Source: an uncultured Prevotellaceae bacterium (GTDB lineage: Bacteria; Bacteroidota; Bacteroidia; Bacteroidales; Bacteroidaceae). From it: a stretch of 64,000 nucleotides of DNA. The notes beneath the pieces were generated by a model. It was not told the origin of the DNA and did not search any database. It saw nothing but the letters and a program-made list of their open reading frames with translations. Positions 6,995-15,893 of the stretch are shown here, in pieces; within the stretch, counting starts at the first letter, position 1, and each line of letters starts with the position of its first letter. The position numbers and the translations under genes were made by a program. The DNA lies in assembly GCA_902776545.1 (NCBI GenBank), contig CACYQO010000001.1, positions 1 through 64,000 of the forward strand, given 5' to 3'.

Positions 6995-9547
6995 ATGTTG
7001 ATAAGAATTCCATTTAAGGTATCTGCACGAACAGCCCGCCTAATAGGGCGTGAGAATGTGGCGACTTCAAAAGGAGCCATCATTGAGCTCGTGAAGAATG
7101 GGTACGATGCTGATAGCAGATTTAGCATTGTTCTCATCGATAATAGGTATGGAGTGTATCATGTTCAATTGGACAAATCTGACTATGATAAATTGATATC
7201 TTTAGGTACAGACAAAACCTTGCTTGACTCTATCTATCAACAGAAAGACGACGTGTATGTAGAAAGGAATGATGTAGATGCTGAGACAATTGGACGGTTG
7301 AAGAAACAACTCCAACGTAATGCCGTCATATACATCATTGACGCTGGAGAAGGTATGACGGGATATATAATCCAGAATTATTGGATGACTATTGGAACAG
7401 ACAACAAATCAACACAATATATTACAAAAGGAGGTAGAGTAAAAGTAGGAGCGAAAGGCATAGGGCGTTTCGCACTTGATAAACTAGGAGAGCAATGCGA
7501 GATGTTTACTTTCTTTGACCCGAAAGTACATCAAGATATAGAAGCAGATGGTAGTACTACAGGAAATATTGGATATCATTGGGTGGTCAATTGGAATGAG
7601 TTTGAAGGCGCTAATAAAACGATAGATCACATTGGAGCAGGCGTAGAGGGCATATCCGATATGACATATCAGGATATCCTTCACTCAATTCCACTCACAG
7701 ACAATCTAAAAAAACTTATAGAAGAAAAACCTGTTGAACATGGGACCATTCTTAAGATTTCGAATTTGAGGGATGTTTGGGATGCAGATGCCACGCAGAA
7801 GATATTTGATGATTTAGGTGTACTCGTACCACCTACAGAAAGCAGGGAGTTTGTCATTAGTCTACAATCGCTAGATGAACCTCATAAATATGGAGAGGTG
7901 GAAAACTCTTTCTGTGATGACTATGACTACAAGGTTGTAGCACATGCCGATGATCAACAGAACGTGAGTATCCGGGTATATCGGCAAGAATATAATGCAG
8001 AGGCAATACCTCTGTCTTTCTATAAACGTGATAACCAGCAGAACTATCCTTATCGTAGGGAAGATTTCTTGAGAGGATATTGGGAAACAGAACGCACATT
8101 CTCACAATTAATACCAGGATTCCGTGACTTTGATACAGACCAAGTGTTTACAAAAATAGGAGCCTTTGATTTTACATTCTATTATTTGAAACGCTCTGCA
8201 ACTAAAAACGATGAATCACGCTTTTTCTATAGGCAGTGTCCATATAACCTTCGTAAGAGTTGGCTTGACAAATATGGGGGCATAAAGTTGTTCCGTGATA
8301 GCTTTAGAGTACGTCCTTACGGAGAAAAGAGTGATTCCGCATTTGATTGGCTTGGACTTGGTATGCGAAAAAACAATAGTCCAGCTGGTATTGCAAAGAA
8401 ACAAGGAGGTTATAGGGTAGAAGCTGAGAATATTGCTGGAACTATTCTCATTTCTCGTATGTCAAATATTGAGTTTGAAGATAAATCCAGTCGTGAAGGC
8501 TTACAGGAGAATAAAACATTTTCTGTATTTAAGCAACTGATTATCAGTATTATTAAGATATTTGAAGAAGACCGTTCGCTTATAGCCAGAGAACTTGTGG
8601 CTGACGACGAAGATCGCAATGGAGCGGTGAGAGACAGAGAACGAGCAGAAGAATTAGCTAATAAGATTATATCTCAGAGCAAGAAAAATACAACAGATGG
8701 GCAGACACCTAACTACTCATCCACCGATTATCAGCTACAACTCCTTGCCAATATCAATGAGCAGAAAAATGAGGAAATCAAGCAACTGCGTGAGGAACAG
8801 CGAATACTCAGAGCATTGGCAAGTAGCGGACTGATGCTGGCATCCTTTGCCCATGATTTGAGTAAACTCAATGATTCGATGGATTATCGCTATGATAAAA
8901 TTGTGAATCTTTTGAGAGATAAGGTAACTGAGGAAGATTTCCCTGAAGAACGCAGAAAAAATCCGTTTAAGTTGCTCGATCAGGCCAAACAGAATGATAT
9001 TAAGATGCAGCGATGGCTGAATTTTTCTACCGATATTATCAAGAAAGATAAGCGAAGAAGGAAGACCGTATTATTCCTTCCATATTTTGAGAAATTGGAA
9101 GAGACCTGGGCAGGGCTTTTTGCTGAGCGAAGGATATTCTTTGACCATAGCCATGTAGCCGACATTTCAATGAGGGCTTTTGAAATAGACTTCGACAGCA
9201 TATTCTACAATCTGATATCAAATTCTATAGAAGCATTCATCCGTTCTCGGGACAATCGAGAACGGCATATTGAGGTGTCACTTGAAGCTACTGAAAAAAG
9301 CATTGTCTGCACCTATAAAGACAATGGACCAGGACTTTCACCTGACATCGTAAAACCTGAAGATATCTTCCAACCACTGTTTACAACCAAACGAAATGTC
9401 AGTACTGGTGAAGAGACAGGAACTGGACTGGGAATGTGGCTTGTAAAACTTATTGCGGAGGACAACGACGCACGCATAACACTCCTTACCCCATCTGAAG
9501 GTTTTGGAATACAATTCATTTTTCCAATTAAATATAAACGAAGCTAA
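6995..9547 (+). CDS. large protein with two GHKL (histidine-kinase/MutL/Hsp90-type) ATPase domains
   Basis: 850 residues. An N-terminal GHKL domain shows an N box (ELVKNGYDAD, about 31-40), a G1 box (DAGEGM, about 116-121) and a G2 box (GAKGIGR, about 152-158), in the style of MutL/MORC/Hsp90 proteins. A coiled-coil-like stretch around 560-610 leads to a possible DHp segment with ASFAHDLSKL (His about 621). A C-terminal histidine-kinase ATPase domain follows (N box NLISNSIEAF about 738, DNGPGL about 776, GTGLGMWLVKL about 809). The stop codon overlaps the receiver gene's ATG (TAATG). The most economical reading is a sensor: ATP-driven N-terminal clamp plus kinase signalling to the downstream receiver. 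No membrane segment or signal peptide is present. Confidence 0.85.
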   Translation: MLIRIPFKVSARTARLIGRENVATSKGAIIELVKNGYDADSRFSIVLIDNRYGVYHVQLDKSDYDKLISLGTDKTLLDSIYQQKDDVYVERNDVDAETIGRLKKQLQRNAVIYIIDAGEGMTGYIIQNYWMTIGTDNKSTQYITKGGRVKVGAKGIGRFALDKLGEQCEMFTFFDPKVHQDIEADGSTTGNIGYHWVVNWNEFEGANKTIDHIGAGVEGISDMTYQDILHSIPLTDNLKKLIEEKPVEHGTILKISNLRDVWDADATQKIFDDLGVLVPPTESREFVISLQSLDEPHKYGEVENSFCDDYDYKVVAHADDQQNVSIRVYRQEYNAEAIPLSFYKRDNQQNYPYRREDFLRGYWETERTFSQLIPGFRDFDTDQVFTKIGAFDFTFYYLKRSATKNDESRFFYRQCPYNLRKSWLDKYGGIKLFRDSFRVRPYGEKSDSAFDWLGLGMRKNNSPAGIAKKQGGYRVEAENIAGTILISRMSNIEFEDKSSREGLQENKTFSVFKQLIISIIKIFEEDRSLIARELVADDEDRNGAVRDRERAEELANKIISQSKKNTTDGQTPNYSSTDYQLQLLANINEQKNEEIKQLREEQRILRALASSGLMLASFAHDLSKLNDSMDYRYDKIVNLLRDKVTEEDFPEERRKNPFKLLDQAKQNDIKMQRWLNFSTDIIKKDKRRRKTVLFLPYFEKLEETWAGLFAERRIFFDHSHVADISMRAFEIDFDSIFYNLISNSIEAFIRSRDNRERHIEVSLEATEKSIVCTYKDNGPGLSPDIVKPEDIFQPLFTTKRNVSTGEETGTGLGMWLVKLIAEDNDARITLLTPSEGFGIQFIFPIKYKRS

Positions 9548-10206
9548 TGGCATACAACATTCTATTTATCGACGAAGAAAGTTCACAGCATGAGCGTTTT
9601 TTGGACTATTTTGAGATAGTCTGTCCAGAGATAGTCCCCAAGTGCGTCTTTCCAGAAGCCTCTCTTGAAGAAATGTTGGAGACGCTTTCTGACATGCACC
9701 CAGATGCAATAGTTACAGATTATGTGTTGAATGAGATAAAGACAGACATCAGCTATAATGTAGATTATACAGGCATTGAACTGGTGGATGCTATACACAA
9801 ACGCAGAGAAGGGTTTCCATGTTTTATCATCACATCATTTGACGATACCGCTGTAGATGCGACAGATGATGTGAATCTGGTATATATCAAGGATGTACTG
9901 AATACAAAAAAAGATACTAAAGATACATCCAAGGTTACATTTGCCCAAAGGATAATAAGTCAGGTTGACAAGTATCGGTCAAAGATAGACCATGCGAAAG
10001 AAGAGCTGTCGGCATTGGTAGAAAAAAGAGTTAAAGGGCAAACAGGTGCTTATGAAGAAGATCGAATCATTAAACTTGACTCATTTTTAGAAGGTGCTTT
10101 AGACGCATACGATGCAATCCCTTCTCAGATGAAAGAACTTTCGAATTTGGATAAGCTCAATGAGTTGATAGGTAAGGCAGATGAAATATTGAAGAAATTA
10201 GACTAA
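9547..10206 (+). CDS. receiver-domain (response-regulator-like) protein with helical tail
   Basis: 219 residues. The N-terminal ~120 form a receiver domain with all key residues: the acidic pocket DE at 9-10 in ILFIDEES, the phospho-acceptor Asp58 in AIVTDYV, Ser97 in FIITSFDD and Lys115 in VYIKD. The C-terminal ~90 residues are charged and helical, with no recognisable DNA-binding domain, so it is unlikely to be an ordinary transcription factor. It overlaps the kinase-like gene by one base and precedes the HNH gene by one base, so it probably relays a phosphorylation or conformational signal from the GHKL protein to the nuclease/methylase partners. That relay is inference. Confidence 0.8.
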   Translation: MAYNILFIDEESSQHERFLDYFEIVCPEIVPKCVFPEASLEEMLETLSDMHPDAIVTDYVLNEIKTDISYNVDYTGIELVDAIHKRREGFPCFIITSFDDTAVDATDDVNLVYIKDVLNTKKDTKDTSKVTFAQRIISQVDKYRSKIDHAKEELSALVEKRVKGQTGAYEEDRIIKLDSFLEGALDAYDAIPSQMKELSNLDKLNELIGKADEILKKLD

Positions 10207-10207
10207 T

Positions 10208-10753
10208 ATGTCACATCCGTTTAGAACTGAACAACCAGAGCGCAATTGTGATAAGAAATACTCTGATTACAAGCGTTATAAATCAAACTTGGCAATAGAT
10301 TTCCATCAGAAGTGTGGATATACGGATTGTTCCCATCGTTGGTTCGGCGGACAACGTACTTTTCAGATAGACCACTTGAAGCCTTGCTCAAAATATCCTG
10401 AATTGAAAACAGAATACAGTAATTTGGTATATTGCTGTTCTTATGTCAATCGAGCAAAGTCGGAAGATGATAGTCCAAATTATCTTGATCCGTGCGAAAC
10501 GGATTATAATGAACATTTTGAACGAGATGACAGGGGCTTTATTGTTCCTAAGACAAAACAGGGGAGGTATATGTGTCATCATATGCAACTTTACCTTTAC
10601 CGGTATGCTATCATTTGGAACTTGGATAGGTTATGTGATCGTATAGATAAACTTCAGACTATCAAAACACCCACTCAAGAAGTAGAGAAATTGTTATTTG
10701 AACTTCTGAAAAAGTTTTATGAATATAATAAATATCTTGCTGAAAACCAATGA
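10208..10753 (+). CDS. HNH endonuclease-like protein
   Basis: 181 residues. An HNH core is clear: CGYTDC (Cys36, Cys41), FQIDHLKP (Asp55-His56), YSNLVYCC (Asn72, Cys76-Cys77) and VNRAKS (Asn81), giving a zinc-stapled beta-beta-alpha-metal nuclease. One oddity is CC in place of the usual C-x2-C second zinc half. The C-terminal 80 residues are helical. The stop overlaps the ATG of the methyltransferase (ATGA), so nuclease and methylase are co-translated, as in a restriction-modification pair. It could be the cutting component whose activity the GHKL/receiver pair controls. Confidence 0.8.
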   Translation: MSHPFRTEQPERNCDKKYSDYKRYKSNLAIDFHQKCGYTDCSHRWFGGQRTFQIDHLKPCSKYPELKTEYSNLVYCCSYVNRAKSEDDSPNYLDPCETDYNEHFERDDRGFIVPKTKQGRYMCHHMQLYLYRYAIIWNLDRLCDRIDKLQTIKTPTQEVEKLLFELLKKFYEYNKYLAENQ

Positions 10754-12576
10754 ATTCCCATATTAGCAGATATTTAAAGAGAAAAGGTCTGACAGACCCA
10801 TTTCTTGTGAATAGTCTTTTTGTATCGGCTTATATACAGGAGAAAGGTTGGACTGTAAATCATTGTACCGTCATAACAAATCTGCTTGGATATGAGCAGG
10901 ATACAGTATCTGAATTTATTTCTTTGCTAAAAAAAAGTGGCTTCACTTTTCAACTAGAAGAATTAATCAGGTTATTTGAATTTGTCATTTCTCCATCAGA
11001 CAGAATTGTTACTGGTGCTGTGTATACACCAGTAGATGTTAGGAAGAAGATAGTCAGTCATTGTTTGAAACAACGCAGAAATATCAAAGAAGCCAAGATA
11101 GCTGACATTTCTTGTGGATGTGGAGGTTTCTTGGTTGATGTAGCTCTGTATTTGCATCGTACAACGAGAAAATGCTTCGCAGATATCTATCGTGAAAATA
11201 TCTATGGTATAGACATACAGCGATATTCAGTTGACAGGACGAAAATTATACTAGCACTCTTGGCTTTGGGCTTTCATGAAGATTTAGATTTTAGCTTCAA
11301 CATATTTGAAGCGGACACTCTCGATTATGCATCGGATGATTGGAATAAACTCTATACGGGTTTTGATGTTATTGTAGGAAATCCACCTTACGTCTGTTCT
11401 AGGAATGTAAGTAACGAGACAAAAGAGAAGATGCTGAGATTTACTATATGTAAATCTGGCCATCCAGACCTTTATATTCCATTTTTCCAGATTTCAGTAG
11501 AGATGCTAAAACAAGATGGCGTGATGGGATATATCACTATGAATTCTTTTTTGAGATCTATCAATGGAAGAGCCATTCGTGATTACTTCTCGAAAAAAAG
11601 ACTGAACATTAAAATAGTTGATTTTAGGGGATACCAAATATTCCAAACGAAAAGCACTTATACCTGTCTTTTTTTCTTGAAGAAAGGCGTCAGAAGGCAT
11701 TATGTTCAGTATTCGGTCAATGAAGCCGGAGACTTATCAAGAAAAGAAGAATATACAAGAGTTCCATATGACAACCTTGATAATGAAAAAGGGTGGACAC
11801 TCAATGATTTCGACAATACTCGACAATTAGAGAGGACAGGAGTGGCAATAGGTGATTATTGTGGAATGAGACATGGTATAGCCACTTTGTGTAATAGCAT
11901 TTATATTTTTAAACCAGACAGAGTTCGTAACGGGATGTATGTAATGTCCAAGAAAGGCGTTACATACGAAATAGAGGAAGAAATATGTCGTGATGTGGTG
12001 AACTCCAATAAACTTAATTCAGAAGTTGAGTTTGATGATATCATTGAAAAAGTTATATTCCCGTATAGACGGAATGCAGATGGAGTCATTAAAATCATAG
12101 ATGAAGCGACATTTCAAGAAGATTATCCTAATGCTTATGCATACCTGTTAGGTAATCGAGAAAGGTTAGAAAGAAGGGATAAGGGGAAAACTGACAGATA
12201 TCCAACTTGGTACGCCTTTGGCCGAACACAGTCACTGACGATGCCTGAATTCAAATTGTTCTTCCCGAAATTCTCCAATAAGCCTATTCGTTGTGTTTTG
12301 GTTGATGATGAAGATTTGCTGCTTTACAATGGAGTAGCTTTTGTATCGGATGATGAACGACGGTTACAAGTATTAAAGCGAATTATCGAATCACGTCTGT
12401 TTTGGAACTATATTCAGAAGAACGGGAAACCGTATGCATCAGGCTATTATTCCTTAGCAGGAATAGATGTGAAGAATTATGGCGTGCCTGAATTTAATGA
12501 GGATGAAGAGGATGCGCTTATTGCTATGGAAGATAAAGATGAGATAGAGGAGTTTTTAGAGAGGTATTATAGATAA
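10750..12576 (+). CDS. N6-adenine DNA methyltransferase, Eco57I/TaqI class
   Basis: 608 residues. Class-gamma motifs appear in order: motif X TGAVYTP (about 88-94), motif I ADISCGCGG (about 118-126, with SCGCG instead of the usual F/P-x-GxG) and motif IV NPPY (211-214). About 350 residues follow that include an aromatic-rich target-recognition region. It would transfer a methyl group from S-adenosylmethionine to adenine N6, marking self DNA. No nuclease domain is fused; the HNH protein directly upstream (4-nt overlap) is the likely restriction partner. The next gene starts 12 nt downstream. Confidence 0.85.
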   Translation: MNSHISRYLKRKGLTDPFLVNSLFVSAYIQEKGWTVNHCTVITNLLGYEQDTVSEFISLLKKSGFTFQLEELIRLFEFVISPSDRIVTGAVYTPVDVRKKIVSHCLKQRRNIKEAKIADISCGCGGFLVDVALYLHRTTRKCFADIYRENIYGIDIQRYSVDRTKIILALLALGFHEDLDFSFNIFEADTLDYASDDWNKLYTGFDVIVGNPPYVCSRNVSNETKEKMLRFTICKSGHPDLYIPFFQISVEMLKQDGVMGYITMNSFLRSINGRAIRDYFSKKRLNIKIVDFRGYQIFQTKSTYTCLFFLKKGVRRHYVQYSVNEAGDLSRKEEYTRVPYDNLDNEKGWTLNDFDNTRQLERTGVAIGDYCGMRHGIATLCNSIYIFKPDRVRNGMYVMSKKGVTYEIEEEICRDVVNSNKLNSEVEFDDIIEKVIFPYRRNADGVIKIIDEATFQEDYPNAYAYLLGNRERLERRDKGKTDRYPTWYAFGRTQSLTMPEFKLFFPKFSNKPIRCVLVDDEDLLLYNGVAFVSDDERRLQVLKRIIESRLFWNYIQKNGKPYASGYYSLAGIDVKNYGVPEFNEDEEDALIAMEDKDEIEEFLERYYR

Positions 12577-12588
12577 TGGTTAATCATT

Positions 12589-14505
12589 ATGGCATATAAG
12601 ATTTATAGTGTAGAGTCGAGAAAGGGTGGAGTGGGGAAGACTACGATTGCTCTGAACCTATCCAAGGCGTTGATTGATAAAGGATATGACGTGCTATTGA
12701 TAGATTGTGATATAACAGGTACGTCTGTTACTGAAGCAGCTGGAGCCTCGCCCTTTTGGCAAAATGTAATTGATATAGTAAAAGTAAAGGATAGGCCGTG
12801 TAATTTACTTGAATATTTTGAAACTATATATTTGAAAGGAAGTAATATTAAGCATGATCTTGTTGACAATATACAGCTGAGTAAGGACAAGATACATCTT
12901 ATCGGCTCAGAAATTTACGGTAAGGATGGGAATTTGATCGTAGACCCAAGACTTCTGATGGATGATTTGCATTCCTACTGGCTTGTCCGTCTGTTAGAGA
13001 CGATTGCTGAAGAGTACAGCAATAAATTAAACTCAGAAAAAACGGCCATTGTACTTGATAATTCCCCAGGTTATGTAGGTATAGGCAAGAGTATACGAGA
13101 ATGGTTGACATCACTGGGGTATGACTATGCACAGTTCTTGCTGATATCTTCACTGGATCAGCAGGACGTAGAGTCGACTATAAGTTCTGCATTGGAGATT
13201 GAAAGGGAAATGATAGGTAAATGGGATGTCGCGTACCTTTATGATCTGGTGACCAGACATAATGGCGATTTTGAAGAACTCCAGAAATTGCTAGATGAAC
13301 GACCATCGTTGAAGGAATTCTATTACTCTCTGAAGGATAAACCCTACAAGAATAATTTAGAGGCTCGTCCGGAAGCGAATGACTTCATCAGTGTAGTGCT
13401 AAATAAGGTGCCTGATATGTATCGTGACAACCATCTTGGGTATAAGTATGACTCAGGCGGGTCTACTGATAGGGAACGCGTCTTTAAAAAACTTTTCCCA
13501 ACGAATAATTTGGGCTTTCCTATTAATATTATTGAATATGACGCTTCTATATCAGGACAATTTATTGAGGCTAATATGACCTCGATAGAGTCTGATGAGA
13601 AACAACAGAAACAGCTTGATACGGCATTTAATAACTTTAATAAGAGAAGAGGCAATTATGTAGAGAGCTCAGACAAAGTAAAGCAAATATCCAGCCTGAT
13701 AGGCTCTTTTAAAACCCTCAACAATAATTTACAGAAATTGGGATATGGCCCAATGGTAAGATCGCTTGGTAGCGGATTTACTTCAGATCAGTTTATCGTG
13801 GATATGATGAATCACATAAGTGGTCTTGGTAATGTTGTCATTCCTCAGATCGATTCAATGGAGTTTGATAATGATGAGTTATACAATTCCGACAAAGAAC
13901 TATTGGCCCAGATGATATCCCAAAATAATTTAGTGGACTATTCTTCTGCTTTGTATTCGCTATTTGAATTTGTTTATAAGCGAGTTGGAATAAGCAATAA
14001 AAACTCTAATAAGTACCTGGTAGTAAGTTTGTCATTGCTGTTTAAGGCGTTCATGGGTATTCAGAATAGGCAATGTAAGGAACTTGGTGATTATCATCAG
14101 GTGCTGATGAAAGGTTTTACCGATAAGTCTGTCAGCAAAGAATTTCTTGAGGCGATACCGGGTAAAAACATTCCTCTGAAGGGGGATACAAAAGTGGTTT
14201 TTGACAGTGCTGTGACGGACTTGTTCAAGAAGAATTTTGTGAGGTTCTATCAATTGTTATGCTATGTACTTCTAAGAATGATAGACTGTGCTGATGATTA
14301 CGGTATTGTTGCCCAGGCTTACCGCACGGCTATCATTAAGAAGGGTAGAACCTTGGGTGTAGATTTGAGACAGTATTTGCAAGCAGTTGTACTTAAGAAA
14401 ACGGAAATATTTGACAGAGAGAAATTCGAAGAGATAGGCGAAAAGCCTTTCGAAATGCAGAACGTCAAGGATATGCTTAATAAACTTGTACTAAATAAAG
14501 AATAA
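12589..14505 (+). CDS. large ParA/MinD-like ATPase
   Basis: 638 residues. The N-terminus has the deviant Walker A of the ParA/MinD/ArsA group (RKGGVGKTTI, residues 11-20), a switch-I-like LLIDCDITGTS and a Walker-B-like VLDNSPGYVGIG in place of the usual D-x-PPG. ParA proteins average 250-300 residues; here ~350 further residues of unassigned helical sequence follow, with no partner ParB in sight. ParA-type ATPases dimerise on ATP and often position or load partner complexes on DNA or membrane. In this cluster it may load or gate the nuclease/methylase complex; that is inference. The stop is 3 nt before the GTG start of the HD gene. Confidence 0.8.
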   Translation: MAYKIYSVESRKGGVGKTTIALNLSKALIDKGYDVLLIDCDITGTSVTEAAGASPFWQNVIDIVKVKDRPCNLLEYFETIYLKGSNIKHDLVDNIQLSKDKIHLIGSEIYGKDGNLIVDPRLLMDDLHSYWLVRLLETIAEEYSNKLNSEKTAIVLDNSPGYVGIGKSIREWLTSLGYDYAQFLLISSLDQQDVESTISSALEIEREMIGKWDVAYLYDLVTRHNGDFEELQKLLDERPSLKEFYYSLKDKPYKNNLEARPEANDFISVVLNKVPDMYRDNHLGYKYDSGGSTDRERVFKKLFPTNNLGFPINIIEYDASISGQFIEANMTSIESDEKQQKQLDTAFNNFNKRRGNYVESSDKVKQISSLIGSFKTLNNNLQKLGYGPMVRSLGSGFTSDQFIVDMMNHISGLGNVVIPQIDSMEFDNDELYNSDKELLAQMISQNNLVDYSSALYSLFEFVYKRVGISNKNSNKYLVVSLSLLFKAFMGIQNRQCKELGDYHQVLMKGFTDKSVSKEFLEAIPGKNIPLKGDTKVVFDSAVTDLFKKNFVRFYQLLCYVLLRMIDCADDYGIVAQAYRTAIIKKGRTLGVDLRQYLQAVVLKKTEIFDREKFEEIGEKPFEMQNVKDMLNKLVLNKE

Positions 14506-14508
14506 GAA

Positions 14509-15840
14509 GTGGACTTCAATTATTTGGATTTTTATCGTCATGATTTCAAGAGGTCAGACATCTTCAAGGCGTTAAGCTCCGTATCTCCTGTAAGCCTGGG
14601 TCGCCTTCAGAGGGATTATGAGAAGGAAGGCTTTGGAGTTACTGATTCTCTGTGGCAGTTGCGTCGTAGAACCACGGCAGAGTATTTCAGTAAGGTGTAT
14701 CGGGCTCAGACGGAGGCTCTGACCTATTCGAAGAAAGTGTTTCCAACGTACAAGTTCATTATGCCAGATGCCTTGGCTGACGACTGGCTGTCGACAGTCG
14801 ACTGGCATAAGAAGTATCCCACGAGAGACCATTCACTACATCAGACCTTGACAGCCTATATCGTGGCAAAACTCCTAGGTAATGGGGAATCAAAGTATTC
14901 TTTGATGCTACCAAATGGCAAGAGACTGTTGGATTATTGTGTGGAGGTTATGCTTCAAGGAAGACGTATGGAGTATTTTCGGAACTATGCCATGAGTATC
15001 GGTACAGATTTTGAGAATCTTGGTGTGAAGATGAAAGAGATGTGGGCGAAGGATGTGTTCTATGAGGCAGCTATTATTTCAACATTGTTTCATGATATGG
15101 GTTATCCATGGCAGTATGTGAATAAATTGGCCAAGAGCGTAGAAGTAGCAGAATATTCAGAGACGATGACAATGGTTAGCAATGCTCATGCGGCCAAGAA
15201 TGCCATGCGGAACAGATTGCTGATTTATCCATTCTACGGTTATTCGGAGGTGAATATAAAGCATGCGTCATCAACTTATGATAAAGAAGTGGAAACGTTG
15301 ATAGATAGAGCACTGAAAGAGTCGCATGGTTTACCTGGAGCTTTGGGTTTTATGTGTCTGAATGACAAAATAAGAAATTATAGGCAGATACCCAGTTTAC
15401 AGGAATCTTCCTACCGATTGATCTTGGACTATGCGTCCATGGGTATAATGATGCATGATATGGAGGGCTTATACTGGGATAACAAGGCGAAGGAAATGCC
15501 TAAACACTCGATGCTGAGACTATCGTTTGACGTGGATCCATTGTCGAGTCTTATATCTATGGCAGACATTTTGGAGGATTTCCAGAGACCTTCAGCGAAG
15601 TTTGAAAGGATTGGTGGAGGTGATGTCGGCCTGGAGTATAATTTCCCTTGTGAAGAGACGAGGATAAGGATCAGAAATGGGGTGCTGCATATCATTTACC
15701 GATATAAAAGCAATGCTCTAGCAGGTGAGAATAGAAAGAGGAGGAAAACGGAAGTGAAGGAGTATTTCGAATCGAGGAATGGATATGTAGATTTGACTTC
15801 TTTGGGAATCAAAGATACTGTTTGCGAAGTGATTTGGTGA
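14509..15840 (+). CDS. HD-domain protein (putative phosphohydrolase)
   Basis: 443 residues from a GTG start. The HD signature is TLFHDMGYPW (His195-Asp196), with upstream histidines in RDHSLHQTL (His108, His111), a later ESHG (His273), and a MADILED segment that fits the last metal-binding Asp. HD proteins hydrolyse phosphoesters, often of nucleotides or cyclic dinucleotides. Only 3 nt separate it from the ParA-like gene, so the two are surely co-expressed. Possible roles are clearing a signal nucleotide or degrading nucleotides as an effector. No synthetase for a signal nucleotide is visible in the cluster. Confidence 0.65.
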   Translation: MDFNYLDFYRHDFKRSDIFKALSSVSPVSLGRLQRDYEKEGFGVTDSLWQLRRRTTAEYFSKVYRAQTEALTYSKKVFPTYKFIMPDALADDWLSTVDWHKKYPTRDHSLHQTLTAYIVAKLLGNGESKYSLMLPNGKRLLDYCVEVMLQGRRMEYFRNYAMSIGTDFENLGVKMKEMWAKDVFYEAAIISTLFHDMGYPWQYVNKLAKSVEVAEYSETMTMVSNAHAAKNAMRNRLLIYPFYGYSEVNIKHASSTYDKEVETLIDRALKESHGLPGALGFMCLNDKIRNYRQIPSLQESSYRLILDYASMGIMMHDMEGLYWDNKAKEMPKHSMLRLSFDVDPLSSLISMADILEDFQRPSAKFERIGGGDVGLEYNFPCEETRIRIRNGVLHIIYRYKSNALAGENRKRRKTEVKEYFESRNGYVDLTSLGIKDTVCEVIW

Positions 15841-15893
15841 AGGTGGAGTGGATGAATAGGTCCAGATGGGAAATAGGGAATTGGATTCTTGTG

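Noticed and set aside
3475-12576. Type I restriction-modification reading of the methylase (hsdM)
   Set aside because: No hsdS or hsdR is present, and the motif order with an Eco57I-type NPPY layout fits a class-gamma stand-alone methylase.
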